A stretch of DNA of 64,000 nt from Tomocerus qinae (GCA_020055645.1 CM034548.1:930001-994000); one strand, 5' to 3'. Positions 55,501 through 61,339 are shown, counted from the stretch's first letter. Program-made: numbers and translations. The notes: a model not told the origin generated them from the letters alone.

Positions 55501-57951
55501 CAGAATTGAGTCTTTATATATGTATCTACGACATATTAAAAATTCAGACATTGATATTATAAGGAAACGAAGCTATATCATTTCAAATATCAACATAAAA
55601 TCAAAATTGATGATTGTTGACCACGAAAATCAATCGAAAATCAAAATTGATTAATGTTGATAATCAAAATCAACCGAAAATAAAAATTGATTAATGTTAA
55701 CAATCAAAATCAACCAAAAATCAAAGTACATTAATGTTGACTATAAAATCAACATAAAATCAAAGTACATTAATGTTGACTATAAAATTCAACAGAAAAT
55801 CAAAGTACAATAATGTTGACTATGAAAATCATCAGATATTCAACTTTGATTGATTATGAGTATTAAAATAAACAGAAATTTAAATTCGGTTAATAATGAC
55901 TATTAAAATTAAAAAGAAATCGCAAAATGGATATTTGACTATCAATTTGAATATAAATGCGAAATTGATTTATTTTCGTCCTATGATGTTTATTTTGCAG
56001 TTTTATTTACGTTATTATAAAATTTTAAATATGGTCGAAGCAGAGTTAAATATTTTATACTATCCCGCTAACAATTAATAGGAAACACAATTGAAATTTT
56101 TATGGCCCATTTTCTGCTTTGACTATCAAATAAAGACAAAGTGAGCGCGCGGTATCTCAGCAACTTATGGACCGATTTGAACCAAAATCAATAGGGTTCG
56201 TCAGCAGTCCATAGGCATAGTTTATGCCAAGTTTGGTCAATATCCATCATTGCTTTCGAAAGTTATCGTGGGTACGGACGGACGGACGGACGGACGGACG
56301 TACGGACAGACTGTGCGGTTCTATAAGCTGCCTTATTCAGGCGAGCTAAAAAATTGTCGACCTGGATTGTTTTGCGAAACTTGTGAAACTGAAAAATTGT
56401 GAAATTAAATTTAAGTAACAGGACTAATGCTGATCAGAAGCAGTTTTTCTTGAAAATGTGTACAAAAAAAATGACTTTAATATTAAATATCTCAGAAAGT
56501 AATGGGACTTTTAAAATAAAACTTGGCAAGTATATTTTAGTAAATATAGGGGACCTTTACTTTCAATACGGACGGGGGTTACGGGCTCCCAAAACATTTG
56601 ACTGACTCAAAATGGTTTGAAATAACATTTTTACACACCCTTCGACAGAATCAATGGATTTCAGCATTTTGAAAATCTGTAGCGCTATTTTAAAATTCAG
56701 AACAGTGTGTTATGCCATAACCATAGTAGGCAACTAAGGCAAATAGCAATGATTTTTTTGGGATTGTTTTTATTACTGGGATGGGTTGCCTATTGAATTT
56801 CTCTTGAGTGCTAGGTTCGTCCCTTTGATGGGTTCACTAGTTTATCTATATTCAGATATCTGTCTGAATATATGTCTGATATCTATACCACAGCTACAGG
56901 GCAAAAAAGGGTAATGTAGTGCCTGACGGCAACAGTACCGTACAACTTTGGTGTTTTCTAAACCTTTCATACATGTCATGCATTGCAATTGGTATTGGTA
57001 ATTTTATTCGAACATTTCAGTTTCATAGTTCGAACATCACAATACAGTAAATCTATAACCCAGAGAACAGCAAGCTAAGAATGAGAATAGACGGACGCTT
57101 ACGTGATAAACGTGAACTCATGTGAATGTCGGATTTGAATACTTACTTATAGTGCAGAGCAGAAAACGGTATTGGAAATTTTCATTTCTAACGTTTTACA
57201 TCTCTGGGTAGTTAAATTATACAACCAAGAAGTGAAGTTATACAATCGAGAACTTGTGAAATTGCAGTACCTGGTTGTAAAACTTCAGTAGTAAGCTCTT
57301 AAGCAGTACATGGATGTACAGATTAAGAGGTTATAATTCCTGGATCCGCACAAAACAAACTTTATTTTTGGGTGTCTGAGGTGTCCAAATATCAGTTTCT
57401 GGGTCTCCCCCGTGGCCTTAATATGGGTTTATTGAGCTCCTTTGGGGCCCAAATTACTGTCATTAAGACACCCAGGGCATTTAGCGACCGACGCGGAGGA
57501 CCTCCGCTACTGTGCGAAGAATAAACAGCCCGACCATTAGTAGTCACCCTCAAAATCTAAGAAAAGAAAGAAATTCAATAGTATGAATTCGCACTTATAA
57601 TTTGCCCTCTCCCTAGTCTATAATTACCTCATTACATGTGAGTAAATCAAGCATTACATTTCTCTCAATATTGATATAGGATTTCCCGCTTTACCGCAGT
57701 CGTTCTGGAGAAATTCTTACTTCGAAGATGGGAATAAAGAAAAACGGAAGGATTCAAATGAAGATTCAGGTGTTGAGTCGCCTTCTCGAAATTGCCACGG
57801 ATCTGCAGCCAATATGTTTGGTTGGCCAGAACCGGATTACCGAATGATGATGTGCGCAGAAGTTAATGATGAAGATTTTATCACCATTCATCACGAACTG
57901 GGGCACATTATGTACTTCATGGCTTACAGGCACCAGCCCACTATCTTTCAG
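25336..57951 (+). CDS. ACE: angiotensin-converting enzyme-like M2 metallopeptidase (partial gene)
   Basis: A zinc dipeptidyl carboxypeptidase family, secreted or membrane-bound, that trims peptide hormones; insect members act in reproduction and moulting. Five plus-strand exons are found: 25336 to about 25540, 36131-36360, 36639-36824, 42622-42783 and 57680-57951. The last four join without a frame break (A-G-LEDMG, ILG-NMWAQ, SMG-FPALPQSFW). An exon for about 60 residues between the first two was not found in the 10.6 kb between them, and the exons after the HELGH site (third zinc ligand Glu, chloride and C-terminal parts) are not in the window either. The introns of 6-15 kb are made largely of satellites and transposons, and carry the 8.3-kb element at 46.3-54.6 kb. 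Confidence 0.9.
25978..27400. repeat. satellite array, ~30-bp GGATCCGTTATTAAAAGCCA type
   Basis: About 45 imperfect units of GTGGATYCRTTATTAAWAGCC plus ATAAAAAT. There are sub-blocks: GGATCCGTTATTAAAGACC early, GGATTCATTATTAATAGCC in the middle (26760-27115), and GTGTGGATAATTTATTAATA late. A ~290-bp higher-order repeat is visible (26165-26340 recurs at about 26410-26640). In an ACE intron; not coding. Confidence 0.88.
27605..28705. repeat. minisatellite, ~20-23-bp TTTTAATTTGAACCCACC type
   Basis: About 50 units. It begins as TTTTAATCTTAACTCCC (20-bp period), changes to TTTTAATTTGAACCCACCCT plus TAACAA (23 bp), with ACCATTAAGAATT variants in the middle and near-identical units at 28240-28540. 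It lies about 100 bp inside the Helitron 3' hairpin at 27487-27503. Confidence 0.88.
28735..29160. other. Helitron interior, no gene seen
   Basis: Unassigned sequence between the minisatellite and the 5' block. Short runs such as AACTTTTTTAATTTTAACCC near 28950 are stray repeat units. No frame with a recognisable domain. Confidence 0.3.
29270..29890. other. unassigned ACE intron sequence
   Basis: Open frames on the minus strand (29308-29694) are lysine/serine/phenylalanine-rich and recall insect chemoreceptor-like composition, but no motif supports that. Nothing else seen. Confidence 0.25.
29892..30060. mobile_element. fold-back element, ~75-bp arms
   Basis: GGTTGAGTTTCTTATTATAA at the left end matches the reverse complement of the right end, and the pairing continues through GTCTTGGTGGACT, GGCGACCTCACTAAG and GGGAGAATCATCGTTAC, leaving a ~35-bp loop. 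The left arm has a small internal duplication (CACTAAGTCACTAAG). No frame; a typical hairpin MITE. Confidence 0.75.
30185..30640. repeat. tandem duplication, ~225-bp unit
   Basis: Two direct copies (about 30185-30350 and 30410-30600) and a third start at 30605. Shared words are GAGCGGCTAAGGAGC, GGTTAAGGGGCG, GCTATTAG and CAACTATTTAACGAAA-type. The second copy contains CGGGCTATTAGCGGG. Function unknown; no frame. Confidence 0.6.
30650..32215. other. unassigned ACE intron sequence
   Basis: 30880-30930 and 35690-35720 share an ATATATCATGCATG-type motif in opposite orientation. 31470-31560 and 31800-31990 are slightly GC-richer, with open stretches on both strands but no domain. No ACE exon recognised here. 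Confidence 0.25.
32416..33198 (-). pseudogene. LINE ORF2 C-terminal region
   Basis: 260 open codons after the RT stop. It covers RT thumb and downstream helices (NTFKYLGVDLDEKLNFSNHV, then DKFGILTVNEQIIYSI) and the usual end, ALVWDKLPISVKREKSFALF. In an active element it would be continuous with 33217-33933. Confidence 0.75.
33217..33933 (-). pseudogene. LINE reverse transcriptase domain
   Basis: 238 open codons with RT blocks 0-5: GKTFEKLILSSL, QYGFQRFLSTQHALLDL, SFYDIKKAFPSLNYL (catalytic D), GLPEESTLGPMLYCFYISDI and VLFADDVAKS (catalytic DD). It ends at a stop just after the FADD block, about 60 residues before a normal RT domain would end. Confidence 0.82.
34470..36100. other. unassigned ACE intron sequence
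   Basis: No gene recognised. 35840-35985 ends with CGACGGACAGACGAACAGAC, the tail of a common dispersed animal repeat whose usual form is TTATCGTGCTGACGGACGG; a similar tail is at 56250-56302. Confidence 0.3.
36131..36360 (+). CDS. ACE: ACE exon, helical lid region
   Basis: Acceptor CAACGTCAG, donor AAGCAG|GTAAAA. It reads ILSTMQSLYNDQVS, then DGKFYRMEPDLNRFMETTRE, LKTAWIAWHSKIGVAVKPLY and VNFIHMLNQGARQAG. The AnCE counterpart has LDTLSAMESNFAKVKVC, LDPEIEEVISKSRDHEELAY, YWREFYDKAGTAVRSQFERY and VELNTKAAKLN. The cysteine pair of the AnCE loop (CDYKDSTKC) is absent here. Confidence 0.85.
36639..36824 (+). CDS. ACE: ACE exon, substrate-cleft helices
   Basis: Acceptor ATCATTGTAG, donor TTTTAG|GTAACA. 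It reads LEDMGQCWRQESD, then LYADVKHLFSLLHSYVRFKL and RSIPAHILG. It matches AnCE LEDIFADIRPLYQQIHGYVRFRL and PIPMHLLGNMWAQ. The codon GGA of the conserved LGN is split between this exon and the next. Confidence 0.88.
36840..37405. other. ACE intron, no gene seen
   Basis: AT-rich. 37085-37125 contains GCTCACGCTCGCCTCGGCTC and CCGAGG, a small GC-rich hairpin. Related TATCTATGCCATGG words occur at about 6560 and 37005. Confidence 0.25.
37411..37543. repeat. 31-bp tandem repeat, four units
   Basis: Units of GAATTATACTTATATTACGT plus GAGAGTAATAT, with one to three differences. It runs without a gap into the 25-bp array that follows; both share the joint word ATGAAT. Confidence 0.85.
37544..38056. 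repeat. 25-bp perfect tandem array, about 20 units
   Basis: The unit is GCGAAAACGACATTTTCGTA plus TGAAT, repeated with no visible difference to 38056. Inside each unit CGAAAA and TTTTCG can pair around CGACA, so the array is a row of hairpins. Because 25 is not a multiple of three and no unit contains a stop on the minus strand, all three minus frames are open; these are not genes. The lack of divergence implies very recent expansion or ongoing homogenisation. Confidence 0.95.
38060..38630. other. ACE intron, no gene seen
   Basis: AT-rich with a local palindrome around ACCCCAATTTGGGGT at 38474-38490. No frame of note. Confidence 0.3.
38640..39190. repeat. 39-bp tandem array
   Basis: Six near-identical central units (38699-38940) of CAATGGCATCAATGAAACTT plus GAAATTTTAATTTTCGGAC, with decayed units on both sides (GTGTGCACCATG variants to 39180). 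39 is 13 codons, so a 13-residue repeat is open on the plus strand (MASMKLEILIFGP) and on the minus strand (PLVRKLKFQVSLM). No start context, domain or splice signals; treated as satellite. Confidence 0.92.
39190..39400. other. short repeats with GCCGGC words
   Basis: Contains CCAGCCGGCTAAATTGGC and CAGCCGGCCGGCCATTTTTG, two related stretches separated by about 130 bp. No gene. Confidence 0.3.
39405..39950 (+). mobile_element. LINE reverse transcriptase fragment (R1-like)
   Basis: Frame 39289-39522 has ALGIFLNIEGAFSHATFETM (block A of R1/Jockey-type LINEs, usually DIEGAF) and IREGI. In another frame come VKRGCLQGGVLSRLLW (39577-39625) and then, at 39624-39938, AYADDLGLLQVG (catalytic YADD) and LSINPDKIEIIIF. 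One or two frame changes and truncation at both ends. A different clade from the 32-34 kb LINE. Confidence 0.8.
40553..40802. mobile_element. GC-ended repeat family, copy 4 (reverse)
   Basis: GGCTGTATTGAGGGGGTGGG at the left end and TTTCTAAATACAGTACTG at the right. It has a run of 10 C, CAAAATACCAAAAAATTT and two GCGCTTCGCGCGATT palindromes (40651 and 40724). Matches copies 2 and 3 in reverse orientation. Confidence 0.55.
40850..41470. repeat. minisatellite with CCATCCCATC words
   Basis: Degenerate units CATCACCAACATCCAAAAACC at the left, three good 36-bp units (CCATCACCATGCAGCATCCA plus AATAAAGTAAACCATC) at 41105-41222, then loose units to 41440. The last ~45 bp are on the opposite strand (GGATGGTGGATGGGATAGGG), giving a terminal inversion. 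Not coding. Confidence 0.75.
41590..41710. mobile_element. GC-ended repeat family, fragment
   Basis: GGGCGCTGCGCTCCCCCTAA, then ATCTGAGGAAAATAGAAG, then TTTTTGGTTGTGCCCCCTGG. It matches copy 1 (15541-15715) closely in its first 60 bases. No frame. Confidence 0.5.
41711..42090. other. ACE intron, no gene seen
   Basis: AT-rich, no recognised repeat. The minus-strand open frame at 41830-42084 has no domain. Confidence 0.25.
42091..42247. mobile_element. hAT-type MITE
   Basis: 157 bp with ends CAGTGGCGGGGCTAG / CTAGTCCCGCCACTG (one mismatch) and inner inverted words CGTGGGCAC/GTGCCCA. The flanks are AATCACAC and AATCAAAC, an 8-bp target duplication with one change. CAGTGGCG...CGCCACTG ends are common among animal hAT MITEs. 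Confidence 0.8.
42622..42783 (+). CDS. ACE: ACE exon with NMWAQ motif
   Basis: Acceptor TTTTAATCCAG, donor TCTATGG|GTGAGG. It reads NMWAQKWDSLIDIVWPENGE, then KNPLVKSLLLPNSSVLNM and VEEAESFFMSMG, the counterpart of AnCE NMWAQQWSEIADIVSPFPEK and FQMGDDFFTSMNL. It leaves one base for the next exon, which begins 15 kb downstream. Confidence 0.9.
42970..43900 (-). mobile_element. Helitron 3' end with degenerate minisatellite
   Basis: On the minus strand the hairpin CCCGTCCGTAGGACGGG (42981-42997) is followed by CTTATTT and CTAG, then T. About 450 bp inside, 43440-43870 is an old array with words such as ACATTTTAAATAACCCCGTC and ATTTTAATTAACC. The 5' end is unclear, so the left limit is firm and the right limit is a guess. 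Confidence 0.65.
43191..43250. repeat. 60-bp palindrome
   Basis: CATAATTTAGTCATT pairs with AATGATTAAATTATG, and ATTGGCT with AGCCAAT, around a GTCAACT loop. It lies inside the Helitron-like block and may be a separate tiny fold-back insertion. Confidence 0.6.
43905..44475. other. ACE intron, no gene seen
   Basis: AT-rich, no frame or repeat recognised. The next block begins with a (GT)n run at 44489-44506. Confidence 0.25.
44480..45218 (+). mobile_element. non-autonomous Helitron with 42-bp minisatellite core
   Basis: The 5' block (44480-44585: GGCTCAGTGGCGTTGAAATG, CCAGGCTCTCAACACAC) and the 3' block (TTTCAAGCACCCTGTTATTA, hairpin CCGTCCGTAGGACGG at 45191-45205, then TAACCGTA and CTCG before T) match those of the element at 27475-29265. 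The core is an unrelated array (44640-45055). Confidence 0.72.
44640..45055. repeat. 42-bp minisatellite, about ten units
   Basis: The unit contains TCCTAAATTGTGTAGCATGG and GTGGGAGACTTCCAACTCAT. Left units have AATTGTG, right units AAAGGTGTAGCATAAG. 42 is 14 codons, so frames stay open on both strands (up to 163 codons); these have no other sign of being genes. Confidence 0.9.
45220..46298. other. ACE intron, no gene seen
   Basis: 45600-45720 shares AGACTGTGCGGTTCTATAAG with 56307-56330, a dispersed repeat. No frame or domain recognised up to the terminal repeat at 46299. Confidence 0.3.
46299..48830 (+). repeat. left terminal inverted repeat (interrupted)
   Basis: Matches the right arm over 46299-46480 and again over 48225-48830. 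The 46490-47011 part has no counterpart on the right, so it is either extra sequence here or deleted there. 48360-48600 is a subterminal array of AACAAAAATACTCCTGCTCC-type units running into TACTTGCTCTTC units. Confidence 0.75.
47028..48135 (+). mobile_element. 5'-truncated LINE with 16-bp target duplication
   Basis: Flanked by ATATAGCATCTTTATA at 47012-47027 and 48136-48151. The frame at 47069-47848 covers RT from block 4: ELAQGLLQGDSLIPLLFNLY, LLYADYTVILT (YADD changed to YADY), then LLVNKNKTKVVIF, YRYLGVVLSSS and FYKRVLGQGRTKAGYLIRLE. It ends in AAAATAAAAATAAAAAT. The loss of the second catalytic Asp makes it inactive. It inserted into the left terminal repeat of the 8.3-kb element, so it is younger than that element. 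Confidence 0.88.
49007..51301 (+). CDS. two-exon zinc-finger protein with Mutator-type transposase N-domain
   Basis: Exon 1 49007-49266 (donor TTAAG|GTGCGT), exon 2 from 50466 (acceptor TGTATTTTAG); the split codon joins in frame. Exon 1 starts MECTFCGKSFDRKYNLKRRN, a C2H2 finger whose first His is Arg, then an acidic/Ser-rich linker. Exon 2 has KGRRLMSITLLEYC, SIFTIQCEYCRWKEEVDTDL, LTVNEALSWGTLAGASSYEG and TYQNYKAVTTEKWSQALKEE, the pattern that precedes the DDE core in a widespread arthropod/cnidarian Mutator-like family. The core (DGxWxKRSY etc.) is absent. A 7-A run at 51086-51092 shifts the frame: reading on in the other frame gives MYTKFLKFYEEDVAPEIINS and a stop at 51301. A DNA-binding role at the terminal repeats is likely but inferred. 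Confidence 0.6.
49267..49984 (+). other. intron of the transposon gene, no further gene seen
   Basis: Begins with GTGCGTCG. AT-rich, with no recognised frame or repeat before the exon-like segment at 49985. Confidence 0.4.
49985..50130 (+). CDS. possible alternative exon inside the transposon gene intron
   Basis: After TACTGAGTCAG the frame is open: CVIFVSLEKQYVYFIKNGQV, then IVQKSSGVVSKIHPSDFRTN and SQK before AAAAG|GTATTA. The final part is repeated at 50288-50357, which argues for a coding constraint. It does not fit the phase of the 50466 exon directly. Function unknown. Confidence 0.35.
50288..50357 (+). CDS. possible alternative exon, paralogue of 49985-50130
   Basis: Acceptor CAACATTTAG and donor GAAAG|GTATTA enclose FEKSRGVKRKIHPSDFSCHE and LKK. 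IHPSDF and the residues before it are shared with the upstream candidate exon, and both are followed by GGTATTAT. Probably an old exon duplication in this element. Confidence 0.35.
51302..51902. other. convergent 3' region between the two transposon genes
   Basis: The plus-strand zinc-finger gene stops at 51301 and the minus-strand exonuclease gene at 51903, so the two converge here. On the minus strand 51634-51902 is open in a frame overlapping the end of the exonuclease (CKGCALKETFASGKKKQKLC, then FEFGGTFSGEIDDDDDNWE). It could be a C-terminal extension used by other splicing, but it is not in phase with the exonuclease frame. Confidence 0.35.
51903..53083 (-). CDS. DEDDh 3'-5' exonuclease encoded in the TIR element
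   Basis: Four exons, all introns in phase 0: 53012-53083, 52629-52892, 52305-52541, 51903-52177, giving about 280 residues. Exo I: NMYLDIENV (D and E ligands), then SVAVVDKHGRLIFWAIVKHG and LTGIDKEKL. Exo II: GKLVIGFAISNDLKTLKI (D). Exo III: SAEDLGVHFLGKN and HHCCIRDARLAALCHKK (H and D). This is the REXO/ISG20-type pattern, with all five metal and catalytic residues present. Such enzymes remove nucleotides from RNA or DNA 3' ends with two metal ions. The N-terminal ~110 residues are polar with a KRKKKADEK patch. A 6-T run (52081-52086, plus strand) puts exon 4 out of frame by one base between Exo II and III. Confidence 0.72.
53084..53259. promoter_or_regulatory. 5' flank of the exonuclease gene
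   Basis: The region between the exonuclease ATG (53083, minus) and the acidic stretch must hold the exonuclease promoter, possibly shared with a plus-strand transcript. No TATA box or other recognisable element stands out, so this is positional inference. Confidence 0.25.
53260..53622 (+). pseudogene. acidic Ser/Glu-rich coding remnant
   Basis: Reads TITEEDICQQEEDESSSSSD-like (frame 1, ending DWE), then NEADDESSES, then SSSSDSDTSEHESLASKTES and NSGSETETESES...ECEDSYNEITATDWTS and a stop at 53622, in three successive frames. The two halves look like duplicated versions of one acidic tail (DESSSSSDWE versus EITATDWTS). It lies between the exonuclease gene and the right terminal repeat; an upstream partner exon is not recognised. 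Confidence 0.4.
53800..54569 (-). repeat. right terminal inverted repeat
   Basis: Reverse complement of the left arm. 54060-54240 is its array, GGGATAGGAGTAAGTAGTTT units repeated three to five times. The outer ~200 bp are about 85 percent alike between arms by eye, the array part less so. Confidence 0.75.
54570..55585. other. ACE intron, no gene seen
   Basis: AT-rich. TGTCTATATTTCTATCTATG near 55025 resembles words at 17170 and 37010. No frame with a domain. Confidence 0.25.
55586..55885. repeat. minisatellite, ~36-40-bp ATCAAAATTGATTAATGTTG type
   Basis: About seven units of AATCAACATAAAATCAAAGT plus ACATTAATGTTGACTAT, with variations. Low GC; no coding. Confidence 0.8.
55886..56160. other. 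AT-rich ACE intron, no gene seen
   Basis: A short plus-strand open frame (55896-56078) consists mainly of I, K, N and Y and reflects base composition. Nothing else. Confidence 0.3.
56160..56340. repeat. dispersed repeat tail with (ACGG)n
   Basis: GGACCGATTTGAACCAAAAT, GTTATCGTGGGTACGG and then GACGGACGGACGGACGG (56276-56302), a form common at the ends of dispersed repeats in many invertebrates. It continues with AGACTGTGCGGTTCTATAAG, also at 45666-45685. Confidence 0.6.
56733..56840 (+). mobile_element. 3' end of a Helitron-like element, second terminus type
   Basis: Matches 12827-12933 over its whole length, ending GGGTTCACTAG before T. The body upstream is not recognised. Confidence 0.5.
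56841..57679. other. ACE intron, no gene seen
   Basis: 57350-57540 is GC-richer (GGGTCTCCCCCGTGGCCTTA, GACGCGGAGGACCTCCGC) and has small inverted repeats, but no frame with a domain. The ACE zinc-site exon follows at 57680. Confidence 0.25.
57680..57951 (+). CDS. ACE: ACE exon with the HELGH zinc site
   Basis: Acceptor ATTGATATAG, donor TTTCAG|GTAAAA. It completes SMG-FPALPQSFW, then has a hydrophilic insert with KEKRKDSNEDSGVESPSRNC and then HGSAANMFGWPEPDYRMMMC, DEDFITIHHELGHIMYF and YRHQPTIFQ. HELGH supplies two zinc ligands and the catalytic Glu. The family stretch HASAWDF is changed to HGSAANMFGW, so the substrate-backbone strand is atypical. Confidence 0.92.
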
Positions 57952-59085
57952 GTAAAATTTTACAATATAGAACCTAGCACCGAGTTCCATCAATTACAAA
58001 GCCTTAAAAATGGTGTAAGTACCTGAGCAGCACAAAAAGTAACTTAGAAGTAAGCCACCTGCGCGTAAGTATCTGCAGATTAGATCGCAATCGCCTTTGT
58101 TTATCCTCCGGGAGGCTACCTGATTATCCCTATGTCCAAGCTGGCGACTTACTGCGCAATCTGCTTAGTAGCTAATCCGCAACCTACTATTTCGCTACTG
58201 GGTCGATTCATAAAAATAGGATTAGTTAGTTAGGATTTTTACCAATGATTTCAAAACAAAGGAGACTTTATGGTGAACACAGCCCGTGCTTGGTCAACGG
58301 CGGCGGTGGCTGTAGCTTTATGTTTTGCGAATATAATCCTTGACCAAATAAATTACCAGCGGCGCCCAAATAAAAAGGGGATTATTATTATCTTCCTCAT
58401 GAGCCAACTGTATGACCACATACAACTGTAAATTCAGAATAAGAGAAAATAATAATAATTTACAACAATAATCTTTACAACGTATGATAAGACTTATGAC
58501 TTTCTCTTTATAACTTATAACCTAACCTAACACTATATTTAAAAAGGTCATCCTAGTCAGAAGAAAAATTAAAAACACATGTCGATGCAAGAGAGATTAC
58601 AAATATTTGAATGTTTAGGTAATTCTGTTTCTAATAGCTGTTCAGGCAATAAATAACTATTTAAATATACCAATACATAATTCTGGACATCATTTGGAGT
58701 AGGGAACCAATATGAAAGATGAACTTGGCGTGTCGCGCGAACGGGCTAACTTTTCAAACTACGTAACTTTTATAATTAAACCTAAAATGTTATTTTTTCC
58801 GAAATTATGTTTATCATGCACTATTGACACATTCGGTACTAAACCCAAGTATTTTTATGGCAATATAAGTTTAACCAAATAAGTGCATTAATACCCGATC
58901 CGACCAAACATTTTGTACCGCTTTAAGCCATAACCAAACACTGCTTGGCCGGGCTGGCCAAAAAATAAGTAAAAATCTTAATTCTCCATTTAATCAAAAC
59001 CTACTCCCGGGGCCACACGGTGTAATCGCGTATAAACCAACGACAAGTAGTAACAGAAATTGCAATGTGGAAGTAAAGCAATGCT
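57952..59085. other. ACE intron downstream of the zinc-site exon, no gene seen
   Basis: The next ACE exon should encode the third zinc ligand Glu in a GANPGFHEAVGD-like stretch; I do not see it here or later in the window. 58050-58200 is GC-richer with no frame. Confidence 0.35.
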
Positions 59086-59089
59086 ATAT

Positions 59090-60110
59090 AAAGTAAAAAG
59101 TGTATACTGTAACAACGAAGGGCAGATTGATGAGTCTATAAACAGCGTTATTTTACTTGCTGGGACCTTAATTGACCTACAAAAGAAAGTTAATGCCTTA
59201 TTCGAATTCCATAAAGACAGAAACTTCAAGTGAAATCTATATAAGCAAAACTAAAGTGTTGGTTTTAGAAGGGCTGGAAAACTGAGTTTTATTCATGTTA
59301 GGTATAGCGACACTGAAATTGAGGTAATCAAGGAATATAAATATTCATGAATCCTTTTCTCCAGCATTTCCTGCTACATAGAAAAAATTTAAAGAAGCAA
59401 AAATAGCTGTTAGCTTAATATGGGGTACAACATGCAAATCGAAGATGGATAACTGGGATGCTAGAATAAAACTATTTGAGTATATTGTAGGGGCCTGTTT
59501 ATTGAATGTTAGTCCAGCTTGGGATTTGAAATACATAGCTGCACAATCCCTTTCCTTATAACGAATTGTTGTTACTTCTACTTTCCCTAAGGTCAGAGCA
59601 CTCCGTTATGTGTATTAATATATTATAATTATGATAGTTTAGTTTATTATATTATTAGCCAATGTTATGATGTGATCAAGATCAATGATAAATATGGTAT
59701 TGGTTAATTACGCTACCTTTCCCTATACTACGATGATATTGTGATGACCCAAATGATACTGGATGTCATGTCACAGTGTTAGATAGAAGTGAACAATTTA
59801 TTATATCCAAATTACAGTAAAAATTATGATGAACCGAATTGTATTAGAATTAGTGTCTTCTCTTCTGGTCGTCTCGCACGTCCAACTCCTAGCTCGTTCC
59901 TTCACTCACTGGCGGCTTCTTCTGCGAGTCTCTTCGTTAATAGCAAACACGAACCAAGTTCTTGCCTTGCCGTAGAGTTTGGTTGATAGGTTGTTGGGAC
60001 CTTCAGAGTCCTTGGTATGGAAAAATCTACTGCAAACTGGATTACGAGACTGGAATGTGGCAGGGTTAAATTATCTTTAATAGTAAATATTTATATTATT
60101 ATTATTCAAA
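59090..60110 (+). mobile_element. LINE relic, same clade as 47028-48135
   Basis: Scattered matches in several frames: KTKVLVLEGLE near 59245, IEVIKEYKYS near 59320, then AKIAVSLIWGTTCKSKMDNW (59396-59455, equivalent to the RT C-terminal helices), LFEYIVGACLLNVSPAW (59470-59520), and RVLGMEKSTANWITRLECGR at about 60008-60070 (compare RVLGQGRTKAGYLIRLECGR at 47.75 kb). Many breaks and inserts; an old copy. Confidence 0.65.
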
Positions 60111-60379
60111 CATTTTAGTTATTTAAGAAAACTGGACATGCATGAAACTCGTTTATCTAAAATAGCTTATCCAGTTAAATGCGAAGGACGACAGTCTTAA
60201 CTGTGTACCGCAATTCAAAGCACTGCTTAAAAATTGTATATCAGTTGGCACAAGCAGGACGGTAAACAGATAACAGCAGTTTTATATTCCATAGTTCGCG
60301 TAAGCACCTTATACAAAAGGGCATAAATAGAGCAAACAATTCAATTTTTAACCCATTGTACAAAACGTATGTGCTGAAT

Positions 60380-60850
60380 CAAAACTAAAGGCAGCGAAAA
60401 TCAGACGCTGAATCAAAACGAAAGGTATCGAAAATCAGACGCTATATCAAAACGAAAGGTATCTAAAATCAAACGCTGTATCAACACGAAAGGCATCGAA
60501 AATCACACGCTGAATCATAACGAAAGGCTTTGAAAATCACAAGCTGAATCATACTAAAAGGTATCGAAAATCAGACGCTAAATCAAAACGAAAGGAATCA
60601 AAAATCAGACGCTACATCAAAACGAAAGGTATCGAAAATCAAACGCTATATCAACACAAAAGGCATCAACAACCAGACGCTAAATCAAAACCAAAGGCAT
60701 CCAAAACCAGACGGTGAATCAAAACGAAAGGCTTCGAAAACCAGACGCTGAATCAAAACCTAAGGCATCGAAAACCAGACGCTGAATAAAAACGAAAGGC
60801 AATTGAGGATGTTTATCGCCGCGCAAACCCATCGAAAATCAGACGCAGAA
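60380..60850. repeat. 34-bp tandem array
   Basis: About 13 units of GCTGAATCAAAACGAAAGGC plus ATCGAAAATCAGAC, with 10-20 percent divergence. One frame of each unit reads DAESKRKASKIR, like the basic repeats in some transposon-encoded proteins, but a 34-bp period cannot keep one frame, so today it is non-coding. Confidence 0.85.
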
Positions 60851-61335
60851 TTGAAACGAAAAGTAATGCAGGATACTGATCGCTTTGTAGCACAGCACAA
60901 AAATCTGATAAAAGCCAATGGCGATTAAAGACGATCGTCGCGATTTTCATCGAACTGTTATCTCTGAATGTATAAGAAATTAGTAAGGATACGGTAATGT
61001 GTATACCAGAAAAGTAAAAGATGTAATTGCTCACCGAAAAGCGAAACTGGATCCAGCATTACGTACTCTGGAAAAGCCAAAGGATGCAATTGCCCATCAA
61101 AAGGAGAGACTTAAACTAGCAGTACGCACTCCGAAAAGAGAAAGTGCCCAATTGCCCAACAAAAAGCAAGAATGAATCCCGAAATACGGACTACTGAGAA
61201 GCAGATAGACGCTGAACCAAAACGGGAAATGCGAAAAATTCCACGTCGTCGCTTAGAAATACAAGGAGCTGAGAGTGAACACAAACGAAAAAGAAACAAA
61301 ACAAATGGATGTAATTATGAATTTACAATCTACTA
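60850..61335 (+). pseudogene. relic of a Lys/Arg-rich repetitive protein
   Basis: Plus-strand stretches read VKDVIAHRKAKLDPALRTLE, KPKDAIAHQKERLKLAVRTP and MNPEIRTTEKQIDAEPKREM, then RKIPRRRLEIQGAESEHKRK. The shape N/D-P-E-x-R...DAExKR recalls basic repeat tracts in Helitron- or other transposon-encoded proteins. Frame breaks occur between the units. The 34-bp array just upstream may derive from the same tract. Confidence 0.35.
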
Positions 61336-61339
61336 CTAT

